Assembly (NCBI GenBank): GCA_022702545.1
Contig: JAHRBC010000002.1
Location: 3,472,001 to 3,536,000, forward strand
DNA length: 64,000 nucleotides
Direction: 5' to 3'
Source: Phycomyces nitens
Lineage: Eukaryota; Mucoromycota; Mucoromycetes; Mucorales; Phycomycetaceae
The position numbers and the translations under genes are program-made. Positions 1-11,832 of the stretch are shown here, in pieces. The notes under the pieces are model-generated. The model had not been told where the DNA came from. It did no database searches and saw nothing but the letters and a program-made list of their open reading frames with translations. How positions within the stretch are numbered: the first letter of the stretch is position 1; each line of letters starts with the position of its first letter.

Positions 1-1583
1 TTTATTTTTCTAGCATTAATTGATAAGCTAAAGGAGATACACGGGGAAGGTGTTGCTGTAACAGCATCAACTGGAATTGCTGCCTGCAATATCAATGGCT
101 CTACATTACACAGGTGTGTACGAGGCTTGTGTTCCTTGAACCCTTTTTTTAATAATTGACATGCACAAACTCCCATAGCTTTGGAGGAATTGGACTAGGC
201 AAAGAATCTCCACAAGTCTTGCTCACGGCCATAAAATCCAAAACCAAGGTTCTTGAAAGATGGAGATCGACAAAGGTGCTGATTATTGATGAGAGTAAGT
301 TCCTGTGACTTGTGAATACAGACGGTAAAGACGTGCTTATTGTCATGATATCTAGTTTCAATGATTGACGGCGGGTTGTTTGATAAGCTTGAGGCCCTTG
401 GAAGACTTACTCGAGATAGAGAAGATCCATTTGGTGGAATCCAGGTATTATTCCAGTCAATTAACCAGAGTATGGTGATATTTACCCAGTTATCAGATTA
501 TTGCCACTGGTGACTTTTTTCAGCTTCCACCTGTCAATACAGGAGGTAGCAAATTTGCATTTGAATCAACAGCTTGGGAAAAGACTATCAAGAGAACCGT
601 TATGCTTACCCGTGTTTTCCGCCAAAAAGATCAACGTAAAACAACTATTATTATTATTTTTGCATTCTAACATTATACTAACAATAACCATCAGACTTTA
701 TTGACATATTGAATGAAATGAGATTGGGAATATTGTCCGAGGAAGCCATTGCCACCTTCAAATCTCTGTCTCGTGAGCCTGTCAATATGACCAATATTGA
801 GCCTACCGAACTGTAGGTTTCATTGACCAAACAATTACAGACAATTTATCAAGACTTTCTTTTTTGAAAGCTTCCCGTTACGAAACCAAGTAGATCAGTC
901 CAACGAAAGACGTCTTCAGGACCTACCAGGAACAGTCGTGTCGTACCATTCAGACGATACAGGCGACAAAAACAAGCTTGTTGCATGCATTGCACCCAAC
1001 ATCATTAAACTTAAAAAGAATGCTCAAGTAATGCTGCTCAAGAACATGGATTCAACCCTTGTGAACGGTTCGCTTGGTATTGTAGTCGGGTTTGCTGGCG
1101 AAGGCGAGTACTCCAAAGCAGACAGGATTGTGGCCTGTTTTGCACCCAACAAGACCATGTCAGAGAGTACTTCGATTGACGAAATCAAGGCCCAAAGATG
1201 TCCAATTGTCCGGTTCTCTGATGACCGTGATATTCTTATCGAGAAAGATAGGTGGTCATTTGAACTGCCAGGTAAGCAGCTTGGCTAGATTACCAAGGTA
1301 GCTAAAGAAACTCTGCTGTGCTTTAGGTGGGAGAGAAATTGCATCTCGTTCACAGTATCCTCTTATGCTTGCATGGGCAATGTCTATTCACAAGAGTCAA
1401 GGACAGACACTGGATAGAGTCCGTGTTGATCTTGGACGGGTGTTTGAGAAAGGTCAAGCTTATGTGGCATTGTCTCGAGCCACTTCTTTGGATGCTCTTC
1501 AGATCCTCAACTTTGAACCAAGCAAAGTCATGGCTCATCCTAGAGTCACTGAATTCTATAGGACTCTCAAGACCATCTCATAG
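1..1583 (+). CDS. PIF1: PIF1-family ATP-dependent DNA helicase (5' partial)
   Basis: 3' part of a superfamily 1B 5'-to-3' DNA helicase that acts in nuclear and/or mitochondrial genome maintenance. Seven exons can be joined with consistent phase: 14-113, 179-294, 356-444, 497-635, 695-812, 871-1271, 1327-1583, giving about 406 residues. Visible motifs in order: TASTGIAA (motif Ia region), LIIDEISMID (Walker B), [11 protein letters not shown] (motif III), TRVFRQKD (motif IV region), [11 protein letters not shown] (motif V) and YVALSRATS (motif VI). The Walker A exon (GxxGTGKS) lies upstream of the window; the first 13 bases are the end of an intron. Introns are 52-65 nt. No frameshift or missing helicase motif is seen in the part present. 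The Pif1 family is clear; whether this is the only copy, or is mitochondrial or nuclear, cannot be told without the N-terminus. Confidence 0.93.
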
Positions 1584-1855
1584 CCCCTTTTTCCACATTT
1601 TTTGCAAAATAAAAAACACTCTTTGGCACTTTACGTATACCAAAACCATTAAATCTCTAGTGACGGCAAATATCTGCCAGTATGTTTATTGTTTTCGTCT
1701 TTGTACAATATTGAACACTTGTCTTTACAAACGGATAAATAAAAAGAAGTCAGAGAGAACCGAGCGGATCGTGTCGTTTTGTGAGTGTATGGGTGTATAT
1801 ATGTGTTTATCTTGAAAATGTCATGTTTTTTTTTGGTTTAAAAAAAATATCCAAA

Positions 1856-3472
1856 TCACTTTTTTGTCTGCAACTTTGAAAGATCGATACGTTGGGGTGT
1901 CCCGGACACACCCTTTGCCCATCTCTCAAGATCCACTTTCTCTGTCCCTGCAGATACCAAGTATTCGTGTTTCTATACCAAGAATCGTGTCAATTCAAAA
2001 ACCATTTTCAATCGTAATTATATTACCATCAAGCCACTTGGTGTAGCCCGCAGTTTGATATCCTTGATCAGACTAATAGTAATGACAGCAATTTAGTGGA
2101 CCGAGAACATTGCAAAGGATCAATGGACAAACACTTACCACATATCGACAAAATCGGTAAGTAAGGGAGGAAATTTGTTGGGAGGGAATGTTGGAGAAGG
2201 CTCATTGACGATGTGTTGAAGTAGTTCAAAGATTGATAGAGGAGTTCCTTCTGGAGGAAAAGGAAATCGAGCAAGGGCAAGTTCCATAATTGTGATACCA
2301 AGAGACCAAACATCTGATTTTACAGAATAAGGTGATCCCATAATACGTTCAGGCTATAAAGAAGTATCAATCACCAAACCGTCCAACAAACTCGCTAATT
2401 ATCTATGGTTATTGACTTACGCTCATGTAGGAACTTGTGCCAACAAATGTATCTGCCACTGAATTGATCAATCTGCCAGACACACCAAAATCACACAGTT
2501 TTATTTGGCCCTGTGAGTTGACGAGGACATTTGAAGGCTTGAGATCTATGGATAGGTGAATAAGCCATGTTTTTTTTTCTTCAGTGCAAAAATAACACCC
2601 TTACCTCGATGAATAATCCGATGTTCGTCATAAAGATATATAAGCCCATCTACAATCTAATGGCCCCAATTGAATCCCCCCCAATTGGTTAATTAGCCTT
2701 CCATTCATAATCTGTCAAGTAGCCCATTGCATCCAAGATCAATTGACTAGACAACATACCGCATACGAAATATTCTTTAATACGTCCAGAGGCACAGGTC
2801 CATTCTTCTTGTAGATATTATCGAGTGAGCTATCGTGTGCAGTAATTGATTAGCCCTTTCCACTATTGATCGATTTGTGCTCTATTGACCTACCCAACAT
2901 CCATATACTCCATACAAATTGAGATATCGCCTCCATTCATAAATGCACCATAGAAACTGACAATATGTCGTGAATTGCAGTCTTGCATGAACCGAAGCTC
3001 TCGTATGATTTGTTTTTGTACATTGATATTTGCATCTACATGGATTATCTGATCCAATATATATGTTGACATTAAGAATTTTGCCATACGTTTCCCATAA
3101 ATACCATGATCATCCTCCCGGAGCCCATCTTACCTTTCGTGCCATGACTGTATTGGTTCGAACATGGAGCACTTTGCATACCGTTCCTCCATTGCCTCTT
3201 CCTAGCTCATCAACCGATTTGAAATCTTCAGGACGCAAATCCAATCGCAATTCCAATCCAATTTCTAGGTCACTTAGTTGTTCGTGTAGTTTGTTGTATT
3301 CGACTTCAAGATTCTTGGTGTACGATCGTCGTTTGGGAGCTACGGCTTTTGTGGTTATGTTGGCTGGCTCTGTGGTTGGATCGGATGATGATGGACTTGC
3401 GACCACTGGTGAATTTGGCAAGGTGAGGTTCTTGAAGTTACGCTTCTTTCTCAATGGAGCTTTCGAAAGCAT
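1856..3472 (-). CDS. STE7: Ste7-type MAP kinase kinase (dual-specificity)
   Basis: Phosphorylates the activation-loop Thr and Tyr of a Fus3/Kss1-type MAPK in the mating, filamentation or stress cascade. Eight exons: 3472-3134, 3048-2894, 2829-2760, 2656-2605, 2545-2421, 2353-2139, 2072-2027, 1972-1856, giving 372 aa. Seen: a basic N-terminal stretch [11 protein letters not shown] (residues 8-18) that fits a MAPK docking (D) site; glycine loop [10 protein letters not shown]; catalytic Lys in VMARK; HRDLKPSNV catalytic loop, with an intron between R and D; DFGVSG; activation loop [18 protein letters not shown], which matches Ste7 more closely than the Mkk1/2 or Pbs2 branches; C-terminal [10 protein letters not shown] typical of MEKs. 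The ATG is the first in an open exon and is followed by the D-site. Assignment to the Ste7 branch rather than another MEK branch is an inference from the loop and D-site. Confidence 0.9.
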
Positions 3473-6400
3473 TGGAGATTATGATGTTTTTTATAGAGGA
3501 ATTAAAATAAAATGTGAGCGAGAAAAAGTCAGGGCAGGAAAGGGTAGATGAGAGAGAGAGAAAAAGAGAGAGAAAGAGTAGACTGAGCTTTACTGGAAAG
3601 GAGGAAATTTTGAACTTGAAAATTACAAACGGGCGGATAATGGAATCAACAAGGTACCATTGGCTGGTTCCCTAGCTCCTTTTCTTGTCCTGCAGAGCAG
3701 ATCGCAAGAACATTGGCTATGCTTTGGGTGGAAAGGAGTAGACTTGCCCGAATTTCAGGGAATACTGAAATTTAGAGCCACTCAAAGAATAAAGCAAGTA
3801 TTGCAGCCTTTGGGGCTGGCGCTTTGATGTTGAAAAAGAAGTTCTCGTGAGAGGTGCCACATTTAATAAGCCTGCATCTTCCTCGCTTGCCATGTCTCCA
3901 TTTGGGGCGGCGACTCGGGTTGAAGAAAAGGGGGGATATATCATGGTATCGAATGCCTTTTTCTACCAGGCCTGTCACACTCTCACTTATCCAGTAAACC
4001 CAAGAAAGTGGTGTCCATGGCCAATAGTCCTTCTACACTCTATCAATTGACAAGAGAGCTCAATACACGTATAGACAGATATCATACATACCAATTGAAC
4101 AGCTTGGCCTATTATTGAGTCCAAAGAACATGACCAAACAGTCATTGGCATCTGTTAAGGCTGAAAATCACATTCACATTGCCCGCTTTTGTTTCCAAGG
4201 ACCACTATATTTATATCACAAGCAACATATGATGGAGTTATGATTCCAGGCCTGAATGCTGGAGATTCTGTTATTGGATATGTAAACAACAAGTCTCGAG
4301 TGTTCTGTGATTAGTATGACAAAGAGTCTATCTATAACAGTTCGCCGAGTATCAAGAGACACCACAGATCGTTTTTTTAAGAGCCATTGATTTGGTTTGT
4401 GGCACTCTAGAGACCCTATGGTGCTTTGGTAAATCCAATATTCAATAGGCAAGATAATATCATAAATACATTTGATATACTCTGGTCTTGTATATCCAAA
4501 GAGGTTAAAGGCTTTGATTTCCACTAATTGCTATACATCCTATACATAAATATTAGCTTTAAAAGGTATCTGTGTCAGAAACTTGGGCACTAGAATGATC
4601 TTTTTTTTTGCTGTATTGAATCATTGACAAGACCTTTAGCGTTTAGTGAGAGATTTGCTCCATTTAAATCGACTAGAATAATCATAAAGTGCATTAGCTT
4701 TGGTAATTGACCATTAATACTGGACAACTACCAAAGCAGAACATTTCTACTAGTCTTTTCAAGTATAGACAGCTTGATGTATCTAATTTTTTATAATCTT
4801 ATTTCACTAGTCCTCTTTTTATATATATATATATTCTCAATTCCCACCAGGACAATATAATGTTTTTAAAAAAAAGAGGGTGTTTAGGCCATTAAAAGAC
4901 AATTGCATTCAAAGACTCTTTAATAAACATGAACGATGATTTAAATATACATTTATGGAGACTTGACCAATATTTAGGTTGCCAAGCAACGACTAAAAAA
5001 ATCCACTAGACGTAGAATATGTAAAAGTCATTTAAATATAGTCCACATGGAGAACATGTTTTGGATTTCTTTGTAATGTATAGCAGAGAATATACTATTC
5101 ACCAAAAAAAAGATCAAGTAGTTCTTGCATTGATAAAGGTTCCAAAGAATCAAGCTACGGTAGAAAGAGTGAGCTCGTTAAATGCCATCGATCGTTTTGA
5201 TTGACCTTTTTTTATATATTAGAGTTTTGGGCTTGGCATTAAACTGGAATCCAGCCTAATATCTATAGAGTAAAACTCTTGTGAAAATCTCCAAAATCCG
5301 TCAATGTTTTTTTTCTCTATAAAGGCCTAGAGGCTAGGACTGGTAGAGACAAGTAACAAAGCCAATCAATAAAATACCCTTTTTTCTTCTTCTGTTGTTG
5401 TGCAAAATATGTGGCGAGATGGCCGGATTCATACATGTAATACAGAAAGCTACTTTTTTTGGGAGCAATAAGAATAGAATTTCGAATGGTAGACAAGATA
5501 TTGTTTGGTACAATTGTATTCTTTTTTTTTTCCTTCATGGCTACCGAGCGAATTAATCTTATTTGTAAGCCATTACAAACTCTGTTGTCTCAATCTTAAA
5601 GTGTTTTGGTCGCTATCAGAGATTGTGCTTTAAATAACATGCCTTGTCTGACTCTTGTGATTTGTAAAGAACTGTAGGCCAAATAGCTCCTAAATGCCAT
5701 GAATATCAAGAACCAAACTTTTAATAATTGTTTCTAGGGAACAATATCGGCACTGAATTGCAGTCTTGATCAATTATTCAATTATTCAATTTTTAAAAAA
5801 AAGGATATGTTTATATAATGGCTATAAAATATGCTCTGTATTATTCAGCAAGACGAGTATTTGGCTATAGACCATTGTATCTTTACTAGACGATTTGGCC
5901 ATTTTCGTTTGTAAAATCAAGGGCTGAAATATTTCGCTAGATGAATTACTTTGATTGGACCATAAATTAAATGTATCAATATGTATATTATTTGATGACG
6001 CAAATGCTCATTTTTATAAACAGTGCAAATAAAAGCTTGGGCCATGTAAAGAAAGGATACTTGAGCATACTGGGAGACACTGTCGATGTGGGCCAAATGA
6101 TCAACATCAATCGTCTATATCTTGACTATTGATATCATCCGCTTCGGCTGCTTGTACTAATCAGCCTTGCAAGGTAATTTGGATTGTATATTGTTCACAT
6201 TGAATGATCAATAACACGTCTTTAGTACAGAAATGTAATTTTCGAGAAAGCCATTACGATTGATTTGGTGCCGGTTCACAGCCTGACAGCGATTATAAAT
6301 ACATGCAAAACTTGGCTTTCCGAGATTCTGTTTAAAAGCCGAGTATAGACGACAAACAGTTATAGTCTGTCCCAAGCATCCCAATAAATATTTATATATA

Positions 6401-7378
6401 TATATAAAAGCACCAATGTACATTGTAAATAGACAGATATCTTTGGATAGACATGCATGTTGTAGGCCTGTCAGCCATAACGGTTTAATGTCGAGGGATT
6501 CCTAATCAAACTGCAGACACAGACCACATTGGACAATGCAGCTTGGATTTAGTCCTTGAGGCCAATAATCTATACTTATCTCTCTTTAAAAAAAACAAGA
6601 AACCTTTGGCTTGCATAAGTGTTTCAATAGACCACAGGCGTACAATTGAAATGTGATCTGTACTCTGGTGGATTATTGTCGTGACCTTTTTGGTGTTTCT
6701 TTGGCTAGGCAAAAGAGATGTTTTTTTCCTAAAGTGTACTTGCTTGATGTACCAGCTGTGATATATGGTAAGATTAAGAGAGTGCAACATAAAGAATCCA
6801 TTCACAGCCCTGGCTGCTCTGATTTGCTTATCGACTATGGCGTGTCAATGGTAGAATCTAATAATGTAGAGGGTATTTTATGGGGCCACAAATAATATTC
6901 AGGGTAATTGGGGAAGTACATTGGAAACCACCAGCCATAACAAAAAGGAACCAAACCGAATGGCTCTCTATCTTTATCTTCACCAGTCACCTTTTTACGG
7001 GTTGCTCCGACCTAATTACTAAAGAAGATCTCGAGATAATCTCAAGAAGTGTCTTCAATAAGCTACTTTTGTTTTTTTTTTACCAGGGCACCACAGCCAA
7101 AAGAATTCCAGATTCCAATTTACCACTAAAAATCCTTATACATACAAAAAATAAAGGACAAATTACATCCGTGTTTCAAACTCCGATGACAGAACTTTGT
7201 CTTTAGGCGTGAATATACCTGGCTATATTTTTTTTCATCACAAACTTCACCTACCAATCAGAGCGGCTGCTCTCTTTATGCAAACAAGCCAATACTAACC
7301 GTGTTTTCGGATAAAGGTACCATTGCCCCTGATTGACTACCCTACCTCTTCCCTGTAATACACCCGATCTATCCTACC
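3473..7378. other. 3.9 kb gene-poor interval
   Basis: AT-rich DNA between the MAPK kinase promoter and allantoinase. A GA-rich tract lies at about 3551-3589, just upstream of the MAPK kinase, in its likely promoter/5' UTR. A patch of higher GC at about 3840-4020 has a short open frame on the minus strand (3717-3978) that I could not assign. The rest holds only short frames broken by stops, TA microsatellites and homopolymers. No tRNA cloverleaf or transposase motif was recognised. Confidence 0.6.
7254..7316 (+). promoter_or_regulatory. Candidate allantoinase promoter elements (CCAAT, GATA)
   Basis: A CCAAT box (CCAATCA at 7254-7260) lies about 120 bp before the allantoinase ATG, with a GATAAA element at about 7310. 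Allantoin-catabolism genes in fungi are commonly controlled by GATA factors under nitrogen limitation. That this gene is so controlled is inferred only from these short matches. Confidence 0.3.
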
Positions 7379-8902
7379 ATGACTTCTACACCACAGCCTC
7401 GCTGGTTGCTTGTCAAGGCCCAAAAGGCCGTCCTGTCTCCTCTTCATGGCATGTCCCCCGCATCAGTACTTGTGGATCGCACCACAGGAAAGATCGTTGA
7501 GGTTGGAACAGACAAGGCTCTCACAACCCAGACTGAGCCATCCCAAACAGAGATCATGGTCCTTTCTGAAGACCAGGTTCTCATACCCGGATTACTAGAC
7601 GCTCATGGTTAGTAAACAATGTGAAGAGATGGAAATGGTTAATAATTGAGAATAGTTCATCTCAATGAGCCTGGACGCACTGAATGGGAAGGATTTGCAA
7701 CTGGAACAAGAGCTGCTGCTGCAGGTGGCATCAGTACAGTGATCGATATGCCACTGAATGCAATCCCACCCACCACAACACCTGCAAACTTTGAGACAAA
7801 GCTTGCTGCTGCTGCAGGCCAGTGCCATGTTGATGTTGGATTCTGGGGAGGTGTTGTGCCTGACAATGCAGAGGAACTTCCAAAACTGATCTCGATGGGT
7901 GTAAGAGGATTCAAGTGCTTCTTGATCGAGAGTGGTGTCGATGAATTCCCGTGTGTGAATGAAGCCCAGGTACGCCTGGCAATGGACAAGTTGGCCAACA
8001 CAGACAGTCTGTTTCTCTTTCACGCAGAGATGGAGGCCGGTGTCAGTTACAATGTAGAAGGAGATGAGCGTGCCTACTCTAGCTTCCTTAATTCACGCCC
8101 TCAGGTTCTGGAGACCACGGCTATCGACATGATTATCCGTCTGACACGCGAATATCACCAGAAGAAAAAGCCAGTAAACACCCATATTGTCCATCTGTCG
8201 GCCGCATCTGCTCTTCCTGCAATTAGAGCAGCCAAGAAAGAGGGTCTTCCATTGACTGTAGAGACCTGTTTCCACTATCTCAATTTTACATCCGAGGCAA
8301 TTGAGGATGGAGCCACACATTACAAGTGCTGCCCTCCTATCCGAGAGGCTGTCAATAGAGATGCTCTCTGGGAAGCTCTTTTGGATGGAACAATTGACTA
8401 TGTTGTGAGTGATCACTCTCCATGTACTGCACAGCTCAAGAAGCTGGATTCTGGTGACTTTGCACAGGCCTGGGGAGGAATTGCAAGTGTACAGTTTGGT
8501 CTTCCTGTTCTATGGTCTGAGGGTCGCAAGAGAGGTGCCACGTAAGTTATATATATATATGCATATATATATTTGGCTTGGTGTTCTTTATCTCATGTTT
8601 GATTCTATAGGATCCAAAACATTATCCACTGGCTGAGCTATGCCCCTGCAAAACTCACGCATCTCTCTCATCGCAAGGGTCAGATTTGTGTAGGACATGA
8701 TGGTGATCTGGCCATCTGGCGCCCAGAGGCCGCATTTGATATCAAGGTTGAGGATATTCAATTCAAAAATAAGCTCTCTCCATATATCGGCAAACATTTC
8801 CAGGGAACTGTTGATCGTACATTGGTACGCGGTCAAGTAGTATTTGATCGTTCTGCCACCAACTCCTTCCCATCCCCACTCGGCCAACCCCTCCTCAAAT
8901 AG
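7379..8902 (+). CDS. DAL1: Allantoinase (amidohydrolase)
   Basis: Hydrolyses allantoin to allantoate in purine/ureide catabolism, releasing nitrogen; cytosolic or peroxisomal in fungi. Three exons (7379-7607, 7656-8541, 8611-8902) join to 468 aa, close to the usual family length. Metal-site residues of the cyclic amidohydrolase fold are visible: HVHLNEPG (His76, His78), carbamylated Lys163 in GFKCFL, FHAE, THIVHLS and VSDHSPC (Asp). The stretch GRTEWEGFATGT and DMPLN separate allantoinase from dihydropyrimidinase and dihydroorotase. The first intron splits the HxH metal motif between its two histidines. The start is the first ATG, preceded by pyrimidine-rich DNA. No sign of damage. The neighbours are unrelated, so there is no purine-degradation cluster here. 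Confidence 0.95.
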
Positions 8903-9449
8903 ACTCGCACATCATTTTTTTAATATATATAAAATACATATCCAAAGGTGCGTTTGGATAAAATATATAGACATTGTGTTTGGGATCGTTTCTGTGGAAC
9001 ATTTATTTTCTCCTCCAGACCGCCCCCTGTATCTTGTAAAGGGGAAACTGGGACCAGCCATGAAAAAAAATAAAATAAAGGTCTTGTGTGTTTATCTCTT
9101 TACCTTGAGACCACCCAATGTGTTTATAGAAATAAGAATAAAGAGAGACTAGTTTGGTTACCTACAGAATACATTTAATCAAGAAAAAGTTTGCCGGAAT
9201 ACCATGTACAGACACTGTAGTTGCTCCTTTATGGAATTGGTATTCTTACCTAATTACAACAACAGCCATTAAAATGAATAAATATATATATATATAAAGA
9301 AGTCTATTTTCACATAATCAAAAGATGACAGAGTGGTAAACATTGGGCATCAAGTACTAGAGTATCTTCTTCTTCTTCTTCTCCTTTATACCATAAAACA
9401 CGACTTTTGCAATATTATTACCAGAATAATTGCATTAGACGTCTTGTAT
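8903..9449. other. Convergent intergenic spacer
   Basis: AT-rich DNA between the 3' ends of allantoinase (+) and the SWAP-domain gene (-), with TA repeats near 9280-9296 and a CTT run near 9367-9382. It presumably holds both 3' UTRs and polyadenylation signals (AATAAA-like elements occur). No gene was recognised. Confidence 0.6.
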
Positions 9450-10146
9450 TTAATAAATGATGTCTTTTGAATAGCTGTAAGGATTTGCCGTCTTTTTCTT
9501 TCCTCCTCTTTTCCTCTTTTTATGTTCTTTGGCTGGTTTTTCTTGTTCGTCAAGGTTATCGTCTGTGAATGTATAGGCAACCTTGTGGGTCGATCTCTTT
9601 TTTTCCGCTACAAAGCCTCGGGTGAATAAAGAATGTAGTCTAGAATGGTTCTTACCCACAAAAGTGTCTCTTTCATCACTACTCATGCTAAACAAGAGCT
9701 CTTCTTCAGAATCAAGATCAAGATATCTCTCTTCATCATATGTCTTGTCATCTTTAAACTTATTTTCGTCACTGGTATCAAGAGTAGCCCTATCCATAAC
9801 CAGATGTCTTACGTCGTATCTGTTGCACACATTTATTAAAATTAAATAAGGGTTTGTTGCAGTACTCTCTGTTTATCTACTTGTTACCTATCAAGGCTCA
9901 ATGTAAGGTCATCATTCCATGGCACTCTGTAGAATCCGTCTTCAACCTTTTGGGCTTCCGTGTCATTGCGGAACAGACGGGCTTCGTAACCAAACACGAG
10001 CCACTCGTCTTCCTTGACATCTCGTTTTCTTTTATCTCTTCTTTCACCTAGTTGGCTTTGGTTGCTGCCGGTGATCGTTGGTCTAATTGGAACACTTTAG
10101 GACATGTCTGGAGATTTTTTTTAAAAAAAGGAATCTACCTTTCCAT
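9450..10146 (-). CDS. SWAP N-terminal (DRY_EERY) domain protein, short form
   Basis: Likely RNA-splicing regulator of the Suppressor-of-White-Apricot/CLASRP type. Exons 10146-10139 (8 nt), 10082-9888 and 9819-9450 join in phase to 190 aa. The domain is seen as LVFGYEARLFRND, then PWNDD, DRYDVRHLV and DEERYLDLDSEEE, which are the DRY and EERY signature blocks. The C-terminus is short and basic (KKRKRGGKKK). Animal SWAP proteins are far longer and carry SURP domains and RS repeats; none is visible here, so this is a reduced form of about one domain. The tiny first exon (ATGGAAAG) is my reconstruction: it restores the frame and has a GT-AG intron of 56 nt with a CTAA branch-like sequence, but the start needs transcript support. 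The domain call is firm; the function is inferred from the family. Confidence 0.78.
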
Positions 10147-10386
10147 CGCATGCGATCTCAACAATTGTATTGTATTGTTTTGTATATATGTGTGTGACCT
10201 TGGCGGGAGATAAGGAAGAAAATAACCAAAGCCTAAATGGACCGCTTTATTTTTTTTTTGCAGTCTTCTTGACTTTAAATTTGATTTGTTAAACTTGGCT
10301 TATCTTTTTTATATTTATTTATTTATCTATTATTTATCATTTATTTTCCTTCTTGTTCTCGACACCCTTTATAACCATTCTTCTTT

Positions 10387-11643
10387 ATGGCAACTGTTGT
10401 GCGGTTCAAGAAGCCATGGATCACGGCACTTGTCATCGTTGCCTTGATATTGATTTCCCTGGCCTTTTATGGTGGAAACAAGGCCCAACCGCCAGCTATT
10501 CCTCTTCCTATTGTTGATATCGAAGACTATTGGCCATCGCCTATCGAACGAGCAGTCTGCAAACCAAAGATCTATGTCTATGAAGCATCCAAGGATTTCC
10601 AGGTACCAGAATCAGTCCAGGACGGGAGATGTCATGAATCAAACTACAATTCCGAGATCATTCTTCATCGTCAATTGGTGGATCCCAATAGCAACATCAA
10701 TAAGCTTTATGTGACCAAGAACCCAGAGGAAGCCGACTTCTTTTATATACCTTTCTTTGGTAGCTGTTACCTCTACAACTGCTGGTCATTGAACAACTGG
10801 ACGTGGAATGCGCGATGTGATGTGGATAATCTCTATGTCGATCCAATGATGAACATGGTCATCAATCAATACCCATTCTGGAATCAGACCCAGGGCCGCA
10901 CTCATATCATGGTACATCCAATGGACAAGACCTTTACTTACTACCAGCACAACGAGGTCTTTCAGCCTGCGGTCTTCCTCAAGACAGTTGGTGACAAGCG
11001 TCAAAAATGGATGCACCGCCACAGATACCACCGTGATATCGTGATCCCTTCCGCAACTCGCCTATTGAACCATCTCAAATACGATCCCGAAGAATATCTT
11101 ACTGCCGAGGGCCATCCCAAGCAAGGAAGCCGTTCGATATTTGTACTCTTTCAAGGCTGTTGTCAGAATACCAAACCCGAGGATGAATACTCTAATGGAA
11201 TCAGATCTCTTGTGCACAATACATTTTCCAAATACCCTGGCTATGAAATTGGAGATGTGATTCCTGATCTGGAGTATGCCGAGAAACTGGCTCATGCTAA
11301 ATACGGACTCAACCCCATGGGCTGGACACTGGACACTACACGGATTTGGGAGTTTATGGCATTTGGAGTGGTGCCGGTGATTGTGGCAGATGGTATCATT
11401 GAGCCATTCGAATTTGACGTTGACTGGGATTCGTTTGTTGTCAGAGTAAGACGCGACGAGGTACACCGACTGGATGAGATCCTGCGTGGTATCGATGAAA
11501 AGACATATGAATATAAGCGTAAAAAGCTGTGGGAGTATGGACGTCGAGTGGGGTTGGAGATGGACTCTTGGCATTTTATTGTTCGTGAGCTTTGTCGCAT
11601 AGAGGGAATCAACCGCCCAGAGAACCTTGGGTTGGGTTATTAA
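10387..11643 (+). CDS. Exostosin-family glycosyltransferase (GT47-like), type II membrane protein
   Basis: Single open frame of 418 aa without introns. Topology of a Golgi type II enzyme: a short basic N-terminus (RFKKPW), one hydrophobic segment at about residues 13-28, then a luminal catalytic region. GT47/exostosin features: KIYVYEASKDF (usual K-I-Y-V-Y-D opening), EADFFYIPFFGSC, GRTHIMVHPMD, DIVIPSATR, FVLFQGCCQN, then the donor-site half with AKYGLNPMGW, TTRIWEFMAFGVVPVIVADG and PFEFDVDW. It probably transfers a hexuronic acid or related sugar in cell-wall or extracellular polymer synthesis; the substrate is not readable from sequence. The ATG is the first in frame after a T-rich leader. 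Its lack of introns stands out next to its intron-rich neighbours. Confidence 0.88.
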   Translation: MATVVRFKKPWITALVIVALILISLAFYGGNKAQPPAIPLPIVDIEDYWPSPIERAVCKPKIYVYEASKDFQVPESVQDGRCHESNYNSEIILHRQLVDPNSNINKLYVTKNPEEADFFYIPFFGSCYLYNCWSLNNWTWNARCDVDNLYVDPMMNMVINQYPFWNQTQGRTHIMVHPMDKTFTYYQHNEVFQPAVFLKTVGDKRQKWMHRHRYHRDIVIPSATRLLNHLKYDPEEYLTAEGHPKQGSRSIFVLFQGCCQNTKPEDEYSNGIRSLVHNTFSKYPGYEIGDVIPDLEYAEKLAHAKYGLNPMGWTLDTTRIWEFMAFGVVPVIVADGIIEPFEFDVDWDSFVVRVRRDEVHRLDEILRGIDEKTYEYKRKKLWEYGRRVGLEMDSWHFIVRELCRIEGINRPENLGLGY

Positions 11644-11832
11644 ATCATATTTCATATTTATACACACTTTAATCGTTTTATTATTTATTTCATTAAAATA
11701 TCTATCCTTATAATCCAATCTACCCATTGTTGAACTGTTCGTTTTTACATGCCTCTAAAAAAAAACACACACACACACATTTTATAGATTTGGTCAGAGC
11801 CCTTGTACCTTTTTTTTTTACTATATGTAAGC

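Noticed and set aside
7595..8416. Minus-strand frames inside allantoinase
   Set aside because: Shadows of the well-supported allantoinase exon; no family resemblance.
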